From Diorhabda sublineata (lineage: Eukaryota > Arthropoda > Insecta > Coleoptera > Chrysomelidae), in the NCBI RefSeq assembly GCF_026230105.1, contig NC_079483.1, forward strand, positions 4,457,312 to 4,521,311: 64,000 bases of DNA. Direction: 5' to 3'. Shown in pieces: positions 30,870-41,789 of the stretch. Numbering within the stretch: position 1 is the stretch's first letter; every line of letters begins with the position of its first letter. The position numbers were made by a program, and so were the translations under genes. The notes beneath the pieces were generated by a model, which saw nothing but the letters and a program-made list of their open reading frames with translations, was not told the DNA's origin and made no database searches.

Positions 30870-31950
30870 ATATATATGAGCGCTAGTCTTAATGTTTATG
30901 ATAGTGAAGATCAGTAGCACTTTAAATGAAGATCAATAACTTAAGCCTCGCTGTCCAGAGACAGAATGTATTTCTCCTCGATTCCAAACGTCTCGCCTGG
31001 GTTCGGGCTAATATGAAACAATGCGGAGGTAGAAGGATACAGTTATATTGGTGATTCCTAAAAGGTGTATCAGGTATGCTATTAGGACATTAAGAAAGTT
31101 AATTGGAATTTCCTTGGTCAGATATTGGTCAGTCAGGGGTGGAAGGATTATTATTTTGTTGTTCGGCGAAATGTATATTTGTATTGAGTAATTTTAAATG
31201 AAAAGGTATATGGCGTGGTATATACCTTCAACTTGAATGTCCATTGCGAAACAACAGATAACTGATAACCAATTTTTAGAAAAACTGGTAGAAAAGATAA
31301 CACAATGAGCAAGGGGTGATTTTTTTGCGTTTGCAAATATATTTATATGGTTAAGTAGTACCTCTAATTTTGAGTATTAGAGCGAGCTAACTACACATAA
31401 CTGGAACATCAATCTTGGATCCATATGACCTACTAGTGAACTAATGGCTTTACTGGATCCCACTTTTAAATTTGTTACGGCATATCGTTCTCTTATTTCA
31501 CCATAAACATTTTCTACATTATTTTTTGGGTGTAGAATTGAATGATGTTTAAGTTCAATCAAAATTTTGGCTTTGACCTAACCATAGTATGGTATGGATG
31601 GGATGGGAATGGGACACTCTAAATATGGAATATAAAATGTACTTTGGATTTATGAAAGGGTTCTGAGCACGCAAAGGCCGAAAAATGTTCAAAAATTGAA
31701 GTTATAATGAACTTTTAATCATGCAATATCACCTAAAATCACCTAGCCAAATGAATAAATATCTTTGATATTGCATAACTTGACTGTCTGGGTTCGAATC
31801 TAAAAAGAAGAACAATTTTTGGGTTAAGTTAGTTTAGGTTCGGTTAGTTCTAAGTGTCGTTTCAAACTTTCAGTTACTTCAAGTACTTTTATTTCAATTT
31901 ATATGTCATTTATACAATGTTCTCGTTTGTAGATCGTTTTTCCATCAAAT
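30870..31950. other. Unassigned stretch
   Basis: A 61-codon minus-strand ORF at 31377..31562 (PKNNVENVYGEIRERYA inside) has no recognised family. TAGGTTCGGTTAGTTC near 31835 and TTAGTTTAGG are weak TTAGG-like strings. Nothing else was recognised. Confidence 0.35.
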
Positions 31951-31959
31951 TACAGCTGT

Positions 31960-32230
31960 AGAATCGTCACCTCGAGCCCAAATTATATACCAAACCCCAA
32001 CCATTTCCGTCACCGGCGTGAATCGGAAGTCTTACAAAATTAACAAAAAATCTAACCTTAAAAGTTGGTACGAACTTGGTACGAACCGTTTAACTTCATG
32101 ATTTATGATAATAACAAATTCCTAGGATGTATCAGCTTCTAAAATATATATTTCTATAAAATTACATAATAATGTTGCCAGTACTTTTGAGGAAATACGA
32201 AAATTTTGTACCAAACAAAACCACTATTAA
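31960..32230 (+). repeat. Diverged relative of the 60 kb foldback arm
   Basis: AACTTGGTACGAACCGT, GGATGTATCAGCTTCTAAAA and AATGTTGCCAGTACTTTTGAGG follow the order of the 60.46-60.63 kb arm. A further weak copy lies at 3015..3130 (GTATCAGTTTCCAAAACA, AATGTTGCCGGTTG). Confidence 0.55.
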
Positions 32231-32239
32231 AGTTTGTAC

Positions 32240-33440
32240 TTCCTATATCAATTGCAGATTATAAAAACCCTTGCCGACAATTCTGTTTGATCTACCTTAG
32301 GCGTAGGTACCTCATTTTATAAATTTATTATTTTTGTAAAAACTACTTTTAAAAACATGTAGATCTTATGCGAAAAAGTATAAACTGTGTTTGTATATCT
32401 AAATCTTTATTATTAAATTTATACCTGTTTTTATTCTCACTACACTTTACAATTTCATTGTCTTCATTCGCCCATGATCTGAAAAACGCCATATTTCTAT
32501 TTATTTAAAGAAATTTACGAATTAAATGAATCTCACTAAGAGACGTCACTGCTTATCGCAGACTGTTTGTTGGCAGGAATATTTCGAAGAAATTGTGTAC
32601 ACACGCCAGTTTCGGCCAATAAAAATGCATTTATGTTCACGACTCGATGTTTCCATTGTGTGCGTATTTATGAAATATTGATTGTTTTTTGAAGAACTAG
32701 TCATTACACGAACGAATCTGTTTTGTGTTCCAATCGATTTAGTTATCGTTTGCGAACTGTTCTTTTCAATACTTCGTTGGTAGCAAGAACTGTTACTAGA
32801 ACCGTGCATAATCAGAGATTGCGCGAAAATATTATGTAAACGCAGCAAATAACACTGTTCCAAGTTGTAACAAACCTTTCGTTCTCAGTTTTCTATCTTT
32901 CCTACTGACAGTGCCATTTTTTAACCCCTTGTAATTAATATTTTTATATATTTTTAACTTAATTTAACACGCACATTTTGCCTTTGGAAACTTGAAATTA
33001 GTTGTGCCCTCGGAGTCATATTTCCTATATCATTATTTGATTTGCTTCCACGGTGTATACAAGAATAAAATAAACACCTGCGAGAATATTTTATACGTAA
33101 TTTACATAGGAATTCATAAATTATATTGGCGAAGCAACGGATTCGCGTACAATTATTTTACCTCACCCCTGGCTATTCACTAATAATAATAATTGTATGG
33201 TCTGGTTTATTACCCGCCACATGAGCACAATTTCCGTTTATAACCTTCGGTCTTGTCCGATTGGCGAATTGTCGGACGATAATACGCCGTTGCCAACTTT
33301 AATTTACTGAAAACAGACAATTTGGTTTCCGAAATTTTTTTAACCCCTAAACGTTCAAAGTTGTTTATCAAACTTTATCTTCTAATCACACATATAATCA
33401 AATGAAATCGGTTTTCTTCTTATCGTCACTTCCGTATGTT
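32240..33440. other. Unassigned stretch with an unrecognised minus-strand ORF
   Basis: A 105-codon frame at 32863..32546 (-) is Ser/Asn/Thr-rich and matches no family known to me. It could be coding, for instance an orphan transposon protein, but nothing supports that beyond length. ATTATTCGTCCGACAATTCG-like inverted boxes at 33253..33282 (CCGATTGGCGAATTGTCGGA) are a partial palindrome. Confidence 0.3.
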
Positions 33441-33446
33441 GTTATC

Positions 33447-33478
33447 ATACACACACGCACACACGCAGGCACGCACAT
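33447..33478. repeat. Imperfect (AC)n microsatellite
   Basis: ACACACACGCACACACGCAG and further CA/CG units, 32 bases in all. Confidence 0.9.
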
Positions 33479-33479
33479 C

Positions 33480-34060
33480 ATAAAGAAAGTTCTACTGTCG
33501 CCGAACAAGAAACTACGATGGGGATGCACACCATATCAAAACTGAGAAGAAAAGACGTTGGAGGAGTCTCTTAAGAAAAGATGGACCCACATCTGGCAAC
33601 CTCACCTAAATAAGTGGATGCAGCGCAAGCACGGCAGTGTTAACAACTACCTGACGCAGATGCTGTCTGGACATGGGTGCTTTCGGACATACCTGTACAA
33701 ATACAATACAAGATTCGATACATACCGATATGAGCCACGCCGAGACCTTGGTAAAGGTAATGCTCAGCTCTGAAAACAAATGGAATGCAACGACAACCTT
33801 CATCATAAAGGTCGTACATAACCTGCAACGCGAAGAGCGAAGTAGGAAATGTCACAACTGACACACAGTGCGAGGCGTCAAGCCTACACTAATGCAGAAG
33901 AACCTAGGATATTGGTTCGTGCCCAATCGACGACGACAAAGAACAAGAAGATCACGACTGGTCATCCTTAACCTCCAACCAACCAGCATTGATTTGGAGA
34001 TGCAGGGGAGTTATGAAGAAGAAAAAAGAGCAAGTAGCTAATGCCTTTCTCGCGAAGTAA
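33480..34060 (+). pseudogene. R1-like LINE C-terminal remnant
   Basis: The frames read KRRWRSLLRKDGPTSGN, then in the main frame KRWTHIWQPHLNKWMQRKHG, SVNNYLTQMLSGHGCFRTYL and YKYNTRFDTY. The family pattern (W...RHGEVDYYLTQ.LSGHG.FR.YL) is the conserved region between the reverse transcriptase and the terminal zinc finger of R1-type LINEs. A shift then gives AETLVKVMLSSENKWNAT and a basic tail to about 34060. Polyadenylated end not evident. It may or may not belong to the same element as 23985..24446. Confidence 0.8.
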
Positions 34061-34069
34061 TGCTGGCGG

Positions 34070-34840
34070 TTTCCGCGGGAAATTACAGGCATAAAGAGAC
34101 ATAAGTGTAGTAGGTTTTAGTGCAAGCTACATACTTCTTTCAGCAGTTATTGGTAAAATAGGCTAGTAGAGCTTTCCTATATGAAGAAATACAATCGATG
34201 TCAAAAGACATTAATCCGGTTTTACGAATGAGCGTCGCGATATGAAAACGGCACATATATAACATGAAGGATATTATACAGGTTACCTATATCGAAAAAA
34301 ACTTGTCTATGTTGTAACCTAAAAGGTCACATTTTGGGCTCCGACTAAGCTCATCATGTTAATGTGTGTTGTCAGGGTTCGTTGTAAGATTTTACTGTGT
34401 TTAACATGAACAGAAATTTTGTATGCTTTCAAGTTCCACTCAGTTTTTTAACCTAAACTGAGACAAGTATCGAAATAGGTTAAAAAAAGTTACCTGCAAA
34501 TTTAATGAGTTTTGGTTTACAGGAAATAATGATTTTACAAAAAAAAACTAATAAGAGTTGATCTGACCTTTAACAACACATGAGACTTCCTACTTGTCAG
34601 GAGAATACAAACAGGATCACATCCGTGGAATGCGGTCAGGAACCAAAGAAGTTCATTCACTCAATCGTCCCGGACTAAGTAGTTCCACGAGTAAAAGTTT
34701 GTCGTTAAATCCAAATTAAGGTCGTCTAAGTTTTAAACCCCTATATCCAAAACTAGGTCCCTAAATAAATTAAAACTTTTTAACTAACTTTTTTTGGTTA
34801 TTTGAAAATTTTGTGTTTTATTATTTGTTCATTTTAAATT
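34070..34840. other. Unassigned stretch
   Basis: No coding or structural repeat recognised. AT content is as in the surroundings. Confidence 0.4.
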
Positions 34841-34847
34841 TAAAAAG

Positions 34848-34965
34848 AGGCGGGCGGGTACAGTTGTGGCAGCATCATTCCTTATCGTCGGCCATTTGGT
34901 TGGAGAACCGGTTCACCAGGTTGCAGGAAAAGCGCAGAAAACCTGCAGCATCGAAGATAAAAAAA
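34848..34965. repeat. Short copy of the G-rich block at 23.36 kb
   Basis: GGCGGGTACAGTTGTGG, ATCGTCGGCCATTTGGTTGG, AACCGGTTCACCAGGTTGCA and AAACCTGCAGCATCG match 23349..23445 in order. A LINE fragment follows directly. Confidence 0.7.
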
Positions 34966-34977
34966 GTGTAAATAAAT

Positions 34978-35150
34978 CCAATAAATCCAACTAATAAGGA
35001 TGAAGTTAAAACTATAATAGATAAACTAAAAGACAAAGCAAGAGGAATTGACGGTATACATTGTAGAATATTAAAAACAATTTCTGAATATATTGCTGAA
35101 CCCCTAGGATACATTTTCAATCAATGTATTGAATTATCCATTTAACCAAT
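34978..35150 (+). pseudogene. LINE reverse transcriptase start fragment
   Basis: The frame reads NKDEVKTIIDKLKDKARGID, then GIHCRILKTISEYIAEPLGY and IFNQCIE. It is the N-terminal reverse transcriptase block of a CR1/Jockey-type LINE (family: EV...I..LK.....G.D.I....LK.....I..PL..I.N.....G.FP). It breaks off before the next block. Confidence 0.8.
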
Positions 35151-35500
35151 GGACCATTGGTTCTAGAAAACTTTTATCTCAAATAATGTCATATAAATAG
35201 TTACTATTATGATAATCTTGTCAGTTTGGGAGTGAACAGTGAAAATCGAAGTTTGAATTAATTTCAAACGCTTACTCGATAGTTTTTTTTTACTTATGAC
35301 ACTATTTGACCAGCGGTGCGATGTTGTCGGTTAATATATAAATTTCTAGTATCCTCCTAAGTATTTCCCTTTCTCTGCTTTGTTAAGAATCCACAATTCT
35401 CTTGGGTATTTAGTTAAAGTCAAAAGAATAGAGATGGAAGAAAACTGAAAACGATAACCGAATTGCAAAGAATCGAAAATAGAAATTTGAAAAATTTGGA
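35150..35500. other. Unassigned AT-rich stretch
   Basis: No feature recognised. Confidence 0.4.
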
Positions 35501-35509
35501 AAGATGTAA

Positions 35510-35680
35510 TTCCCTACACTATTATCAGTCTGCGATCTTTCTTGGTGGTGGATTCTGTCAACAATTTTATCTTGGCCTAATTTATTTGGTGTATGTACCT
35601 TGTTGATCCATGTTTCATCTAAATAAAATATATTTCTTTTTCTCTCATTTCGTTTATACTCCTTAGGTAATTATTTTTAA
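35510..35680 (-). pseudogene. DDE transposase scrap (first catalytic Asp)
   Basis: The minus strand reads NIFYLDETWINKVHTPNKLG followed by QDKIVDRIHHQE. The YLDETW(I/V) step is the first catalytic block of Tc1/mariner-superfamily DDE transposases. It lies between two N-terminal pieces of the same presumed family at 30.5 and 36.5 kb. Confidence 0.6.
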
Positions 35681-35789
35681 TTAATTGTTAAATCGCATTT
35701 TAGGTGGAATTTGTTGTGAAGATTTTCTTGAAATTAAAATAAAATAAAATGTTTAGCCTTTATCAACAAATGGGTACTTATTGAAAAAA

Positions 35790-36000
35790 CTTTTTGATAC
35801 GACTATGTAATAGGCTTTTGGCCCCTCCAAACCTTTTTTTTGCGTTGTTCTATACAGTTTATGCTTATAAAAGACTAATAAAAGTCTGAAAACGAAACGA
35901 AATTTTAGGAATTCTGTAATAATATTTAAAATGACCGTACTGAGTTTTGACTTTGGTTTTATTACTCTCTCATGCATAAAAATTATATAAGAATAATTTA
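35790..36000 (+). repeat. Dispersed noncoding repeat, copy 3
   Basis: GTTCTATACAGTTTATGCTT, AAAAGACTAATAAAAGTCTG, AATTTTAGGAATTCTGTAAT and TTTTATTACTCTCTCATGCA match copies at 28.8, 30.7 and 39.3 kb. Confidence 0.65.
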
Positions 36001-36329
36001 TACGTTACATCGTGGTTTGAATGTAATTTGTTATAATAAAAACGTGTTTCCATTTACTATGTAATCCCCCGATCATTAAAATTCTGTACAAAACCACAGG
36101 ATATTTGCATGCTTGTTGTGATGGAAAAACCTAGTCCCCAACTATTTATTTGTATATCATCATTATCTATAAACAAACAATATGAGTCATAATTGGATCT
36201 CACAGTTTTATAGCATGATTCATATTGTAGAGCAATTTTATAGATCAATAAAATCAGACGTTCACCCTGTACCAAAAAGTTTTTCATAGTTGGACTTTTT
36301 AAATAAATAGGGAGGTTCAGATATAGTTA

Positions 36330-36560
36330 ATAAAAAAGTGAGTAGGTTCTAATAAAAACATTTTAATCTTAATCAGTCTCCTGATATATTCAGGTAACTT
36401 TATAAAATTTTTGATTTTCCTAGCTGCTTTCAACTCGTCAAATTTCTTTTCTTTTAATAACTATAAATCGTACAATTTCCAACACCAAGCATACTTCTAA
36501 CTAAACACACTGTGTCATCAACACTTTTACATAAATTAGTATTAATCTCAAGGCAATATC
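36330..36560 (-). pseudogene. N-terminal transposase scrap, copy of 30.3-30.5 kb
   Basis: The minus strand around 36540..36400 repeats the sequence CATTGTGTCATCAACACTTT-type blocks of the 30.4 kb element (CTTTTACATTAATTTC, TAAATCGCAGATTTTCC versus TAAATCGTACAATTTCC). It encodes the same VDDTV and YRVIKE-like positions in broken frames. Confidence 0.55.
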
Positions 36561-36589
36561 AGAACGGATGTGCTGACATTAAAATTGGA

Positions 36590-37565
36590 CTTATATATCC
36601 CAATAATTGAAAGTAGATGGAGGATAATGGAAGAAGATTTATTAACTTTGCAACAGAGGTGAAACTTGTTAGCACAAAATTCGAACACAGAGATGAATAA
36701 AGGAACATGACTTAGCCCAAATGCATCCAGCGATAATAAAAAAAAAATAAAGGAGGAGAGAGAGTTGCAAATGGGAAAAAATTATAGAGAATCGAACAAT
36801 GAGATAATGCAGAAGAAATTGGAGAAACGCTAACCCAAATAGAGAGCCTGAACATAAGCAATGAATGGAATCGAATCGAGAAAAAGGCGGATAAAATAAT
36901 ACCAAAGAGAAGAAAAAAGAGAAAGAAGGAATGGTTCGACTAAGAATGTGAAAAAGAAATAGTAAAGAGAAGACATATTAAACAGAAAATGCTGCAAACG
37001 GGTGCTAAAAATAAAAGACAGTACGATAAGTAAAGAAGAATAATGAAAAGGATATGCAGAACAAAAAAGACACAGGAAACGGAAGACGGGATAAAATGCA
37101 TTGAAGAATAGAGGAACGGAGCAATAAAAAACAATTTTCATTAAAAGCAAACAAGACAAGATGACGACGAAACTCTGGAGGAGTACTTTCAAGAAATGTT
37201 GAATACAAAAAACTAATAAGGAACTGAAATGACAAATCTAACGCTGCAAAACGAAGAAAAAATACCAGCACCAATTAAGAAAGAAGTAGATGAAATAATA
37301 CAAAACCAAAAAAAAAACGGTAAATGTCCTGGAAGAAACGAAATTCGTGGAAGTGATGGTCTAACAAACAAAATTCAAGAATCGATTAAAAGTATATGGG
37401 AAAATGAGATAATGCTAGATGCATGGGATATTGTAATAACATTGACGATAAACAAAAAAGTGAAAAAAAGTCGACTGTGCAAATTACCGAGGAATTGCAC
37501 TTTTGCACAATGCGGATTTCGAACTGGAGGATCGGTAACAGTTAACAGTAATCGCATTTTTTACT
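36590..37565 (+). pseudogene. LINE ORF2 remnant
   Basis: From 36820 broken frames give the basic linker (ADKIIPKRRKKRKKEWFD, then KRRHIKQKMLQTGAKNKRQY) that lies between endonuclease and reverse transcriptase. At 37229..37600 a 123-codon frame gives KKEVDEIIQNQKKNGKCPGR then GSDGLTNKI, the start of the reverse transcriptase, and QCGFRTGGSVT (family: QCGFR.GRSTT). The piece between is deleted and there is no (Y/F)ADD box. Minus-strand hydrophobic ORFs over 36669..37274 are shadows of the A-rich coding strand. Confidence 0.75.
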
Positions 37566-37599
37566 CAAAACTCGTCAATTATCAATCTGAAAAATTTTA

Positions 37600-38005
37600 G
37601 CGAAGCGTATTCTCATAGGAAATTAAATTTCCGAGAAAAAAGCTTTCCTAGTAAATTAATGTAAAACAAGCCGTTTCCTTGTAATCGTGCCTCAAACATT
37701 TATTTATTTTTTCAATTTCGACGTTTCGATTTTGGATTTTTGTACTACTCTGCAAAAAATGTTTATCAACATTTTTAATTTAATTCGAAAGTAATTTATC
37801 GTTTTTTCTCACGTTACACTTGATTTATGATTTAAATATTTTTTGTATAAAATCATAATTTATCAATGTAATATTTCACTTTTGAACGATTTGTTATCGA
37901 TATAAATATCTAAGATCACCTACCCCAAAATTTAGTGGTCCAATAAAAAAAAAGTTATTCTCAATGTTTAAATCATACATTTTTCCAACAAGTGGAAAAA
38001 ATCAT
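37600..38005. other. AT-rich stretch, no gene seen
   Basis: CAATTTCGACGTTTCGATTT at 37713 resembles a box found in the 1.2 kb foldback region (AGTCGAAACGTCAAATTT, inverted). Otherwise featureless. Confidence 0.35.
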
Positions 38006-38009
38006 GTGT

Positions 38010-38445
38010 AACGTGAAAAAAACTGTGCCGGTCCTGCCTAGATGTATTGAAATTCTAAAATTCGGCGAAAGCGCGCCAGGAGCCTTTAACTTACTTCTTA
38101 TAAACGGCGGAATACGTTCGATGTTTGATTTTTATATCCATTTTTATAGCAAGCGGTTTATTTACTTTGATTCTTTTTGATACTTTCTAGGAAGGTCTAT
38201 TTATTCATTTCTTCTGTTTCTTTATTCTTCTAGATCTTTTGAGAATTATTTTTGAATATGTAAGGAGTTTATGTAGCGCAGTTTATTTCAGTTTATAATA
38301 AATAGTCGTGGTGAACAGAATTAGCAAAGTAATCGAAAAATTTAAATGAATTATTTAAATTAGTTAAGTGTAGTGTATAGTATTTAAATAAATTAAGAAA
38401 GTAAGAGACAGTGTTTATTAATTAACCCCACGATTAGAAATCAAA
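38010..38445 (+). repeat. LTR-like dispersed repeat, copy B
   Basis: AAATTCGGCGAA at about 38058, GGAGCCTTTAACTTA, AGCGGTTTATTTA, TTCTAGATCTTTTGAGAAT, TATGTAGCGCAGTTTATTTC, AATAAATAGTCGTGGTGA and GACAGTGTTTATTAATTAAC lie in the same order as in copies A and C. The TCAGT-like initiator after a TATG box and the AATAAATAG signal suit an LTR U3-R region. Confidence 0.6.
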
Positions 38446-38639
38446 TAAATAAATAAGAATAACATCACAAAATGATGAATTACTTCTGAATTTAAGTTCA
38501 ACATCGAGTAAGGAATGAATTTAATTAGAAATATTTTTTTGTAGAATATTGAATTTCCTTTGAAAATAAATGTTTCTCGCTTAATTTTCATGCTAGACGG
38601 TTTTCTAAAAGCTCATTTTAAAGGTCCGATAAATACTTT

Positions 38640-39165
38640 AAAAATTTTTATTACACTTTTTTATGAAAAACTGATGGTTTTTCCGTTATTTGAGCTCAAA
38701 CCTCTTATAAATTTACGAAAACGAAAAAATTGATTTTTATTGACTCATAAGTTGCTGAATATTATTTAAAAAATTTAAATCAAACTGACTAATTTCTTTG
38801 TTTTTTTATAAGCTTCAATTTTGATAAGAATAATTTTTTCCGAAAAATGCTTAATTTTCGAGTTTTTCGTGAAAAAATGTTGAAAAACTTTTTTTTTTAA
38901 TTTTCAATCGCGAATAACTCAAAAACTATTGAGTTGAATGAAAAACTTTATGCCACATTTTCTTTAAAAATTCAATTCTTCATCGATTCCCGGTGTTATT
39001 TTGAAATTTTAAATACCCCAGTAAGGGTTGCATTCACCCCTGGGTAGAAGCATACATTGGCACCAAATCAGATTTGAAATTTGCATCTAAGCTTTTGTCA
39101 AAATTTCAAACTAATCCGTGAAGGTCTTCAAAATTGCCAGGTGATTTGCTTGGTTCACTGTACTA
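38640..39165 (+). repeat. Dispersed noncoding repeat paired with 49.88-50.39 kb
   Basis: Shared blocks include TTTCTTTGTTTTTTTATAAG at 38797 and 50065, AATAACTCAAAAACTATTGA, a CTTTATGCCACATTTT/CTTTATACGATATTTT box, GGTGTTATTTTG/GGGGTTATTTTG, and GTCAAAATTTCAAA near the right end. The copies are about 520 bp long and diverged, with no ORF. Confidence 0.7.
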
Positions 39166-39410
39166 AATCTTCTAGTTGTCTAATCTTCATGGAAACTACG
39201 ATCACACATTGTATGTAACAGAAGTTGAAATTGCTAGTTGGCGCACGCCCTATAAAAAACCAATAAAAACTCGCAAATTTGTATTAGCCCAAGTACATTT
39301 ATAAATTATTTAGTTTATTTTGCAATAATATTCAAAATGATCATACTAAATTTTGGATGAGTAATACTTTATTGTATATAAAAATAGATAAGGTGAAAAA
39401 TGTTATTTTA
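39165..39410 (+). repeat. Dispersed noncoding repeat, copy 4
   Basis: AGTTGTCTAATCTTCATGG, TAACAGAAGTT, AGTTGGCGCACGC, CCAATAAAAACTCGCAAAT and GTACATTTATAAATTATT link the 10.3 kb fragment with the family at 28.8, 30.7 and 35.85 kb. This is the longest version, with both parts. Confidence 0.6.
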
Positions 39411-39780
39411 TTTATTGATTTAGTCGGCAGGTATATACACATGACATTGTAATAACCTGTTTTATTGTGAAATACCCAAAAGGCGAGATATTTCGAAACA
39501 AGTTTAATTGTTCACTCGTTTTAATACCGCATATTAAAGTCAGTCACCAATCCTCAGCAACATACTTCTTCGATTCTACGTGCGCTTATACGTGTAGGCA
39601 ATTTCTTCCAAGGAAATAACTCAAATATATATATGCAGATGTTATAAATTTTACATTCCATAATCTCGATGACGTTGTTATCGACACGGACACACCTTTC
39701 CCTTCGACCAATGGAAACGCGCTCGCGTAGAGGCTTGAAGTCTAGAAAAAGACGCAACGCTTCTCCCACTATTATGTCGG
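39410..39780. other. No gene seen
   Basis: A 78-codon minus-strand ORF (39554..39790) is not recognised. CGATAATACGCCTTTTGGGT-type palindromes are absent. Confidence 0.35.
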
Positions 39781-39784
39781 GTTT

Positions 39785-39904
39785 GTTCATAATGCTGAAT
39801 GAGACATCGAAACCGGCAAAATCTTTAGTTCAGTTTTATTCGTACGGTGTGTACGGTTACTAGTATTTCGTGTCGTTTATTTTGCTTTCTAGTTATTAAA
39901 AAAA
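39785..39904 (+). promoter_or_regulatory. Putative promoter and 5' UTR of hexokinase first exon C
   Basis: TTCAGTTTTATTCG at 39829 contains the arthropod initiator TCAGT, and CGTACGGTGTGTACGGTTAC follows downstream, where a downstream core element would be expected. The leader would be about 75 bases with no upstream ATG after the initiator. No TATA box is obvious. Confidence 0.4.
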
Positions 39905-39940
39905 ATGGGTTATAAGAGGGCCGTACAGGCCACGTCGATG
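39905..39940 (+). CDS. Hexokinase, candidate alternative first coding exon C
   Basis: The 12-codon exon MGYKRAVQATSM ends in ATG followed by GTATGT, a strong donor, in phase 0. Joined to 47303 it gives MGYKRAVQATSM-IRDKCREL. The initiation context (AAAAAATGG) is good and a TCAGT initiator lies 75 bases upstream. The intron would be 7.4 kb. The peptide is short and weakly basic, in contrast to the acidic exon A. Because it is so short, it could arise by chance; initiator, Kozak context and donor together are the support. Confidence 0.6.
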
Positions 39941-40074
39941 GTATGTTTAAATTTTCATTATATTATCTTGTAATATCGATTTTACTTTTCTCGTACGTCA
40001 CGTCTCTTAGTACGTTATACATTCTATAAATTTAAAATAGAACTTAACCTTGGTTTTTGGAATTTCAGTATTTT

Positions 40075-40090
40075 TATGTGTGTGTGTGTC
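40075..40090. repeat. (TG)n microsatellite
   Basis: Seven TG units followed by TCGAG. It lies in the intron just after first exon C. Confidence 0.85.
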
Positions 40091-40840
40091 GAGTTTTGGT
40101 CATTTTAATTCTCTTTTTACTTTCTATTTGATGTATTGCGTAAGCGAGGGGTACAAAACATTATATTGCAATATTTTATTACAAGCAATATGATGAAATT
40201 ATTTCGAGAATGTAAATACAGGTGTTGATTAAATAAATCAACGTTTTTACTAAAATATTTATTGAAGTATCGTTAAAAAACAACATCACATTAAATTATA
40301 TTAAAGTAAAAAATGTTGGTTGTTAAAAATACAAACCTGACGGTTCACAGTTATTACTTTGTTTTATATTTTGAGAAAAAAATATGATTACTAATTATTA
40401 AAAAAAATGATGGCTGTTGTTTCATGATTAGAGCTTGATTTTATATTATGCTTAGTATATTATTAGTCAATGTACCAATAATAATGGTTATTGCACCATT
40501 CGCTATGTTCGTGGTGTAATTTATCACAATCAGTATTAGCTATTACTCACGAATAGAATACTATAGTTTATCTACAACCATCAAAAAAATGAATCAAAAT
40601 TAATTTTTAAAAGAAATTACGGATAAACTTGCGAAAATTGGAATTGGAAAGTAAAAATGATAAGGAATGGTCACAATCGAATAAGGACTAAGAATTCGGT
40701 CAAAAAAGGCCTATTAGTCCCATGAGAAATGATAGAAAAATAGAAATACGATAGTAAACGTACCGGATCTAACCTGAACGAATCGATAGCATCAACATAT
40801 TTTCCGATCCCGAAAGAGCAATAAAAACAATAAAAATAAA
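40091..40840. other. AT-rich intron, no feature seen
   Basis: No ORF above 64 codons and no internal repeat recognised. Confidence 0.5.
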
Positions 40841-41036
40841 TGAAAAGCAATTTCATTCCACACAAATTTAGTCACTTTCCTCATCCTCTTCCATTGGAGG
40901 TCGATCATCGATCCAGGATACAAAAATTTTATATATACAATGATTGCATCGGATGGATCCACATTTTTTTGCCGTCTCCAGAGAAATTCACAAAGATGCA
41001 GATCAAGTTACTTCTGATTCCCCCCCTCGATATTCT

Positions 41037-41477
41037 TCACCACATGTGCCTCCAGCTGGATTCAATATTTTGGGTGTAGGCCAACAGGGTCTGTTGGTTG
41101 ACTGTAAAGTGCTGGTAGCCGTCACTTTCTAGCGCCAAATATCCTTTCCAGCAGTCAGTATAAATGATAGTCCCGATTTTGACATGCTTCCTTATCAGCT
41201 CCAACAATGCTTCGGCACTTCTAGAGTTATCAAGACAAATTTCAAATCGGTAGCCGTCGCCGCCACGCTCGATCATTCCAAATATCCAATGACCCTCGAC
41301 CATGCGCCCATTATTGTATTTTCTTTGTTCGATTTTAAATTTGTCCATTTCAACGACGCAACCATCCCCACCAATTTGGCCTTCATCTTCATATGCTCGG
41401 TCTAAACTGGCCATACAAACTTCACGGGAATAGTTGAAGACGTCACTCACTGATTCTGACGAAACTGTTGTTTCCAA
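41037..41477 (-). pseudogene. Merlin (IS1595/ISXO2-type) transposase fragment
   Basis: The minus-strand frame reads VVEMDKFKIEQRKYNNGRMV, then EGHWIFGMIERGG, YTDCWKGYLAL, and HFTVNQQ with TQNIESSWRHMW. This is the ISXO2-like DDE domain of Merlin elements (family: DE.K...RKY..GR...WV.G; DCW.AY; H..VNH; NE.ES.W...K). The first and second Asp are visible, at MDKF and YTDCW. The third acidic position shows as NIESSW, as expected. N-terminal and C-terminal ends are missing. The ends of the element were not found. It sits in the intron between first exon C and the common exon. Confidence 0.85.
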
Positions 41478-41789
41478 GATTGTTCAAATGAAAATCCTTG
41501 TGGAAAACAATAGGTGATGATTATTCTTTGCGGGACGTTAGTGTACAATCGTTCGAACCATGTGTCTTCTGCCGCTGAACCTTTATGGTCGAACGATCTG
41601 CCCTTGATTTTTCCAAAACATCTGAAGTGGCCAAAAACGGTACCATCATCACACCATTTAGCAAACTGGTTGTGTGATTATTATTAATGGCCCAAATTTT
41701 GCTTGAGCTTCTGTTGGCATAATTGTTTCTATTTTAAAAAGGTTTCATCTTTTTGGGAGGGTCTGTGTCTGGGATGATGTTATTTGTGA

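Noticed and set aside
32546..32863. 105-codon minus-strand ORF
   Set aside because: No motif or family is recognisable, and length alone does not support a gene in AT-rich DNA with stops this sparse.
36669..37274. Several overlapping minus-strand ORFs rich in Phe, Leu and Ser, resembling a membrane protein
   Set aside because: They are the antisense of an A-rich, Lys/Glu-rich LINE ORF2 region on the + strand.
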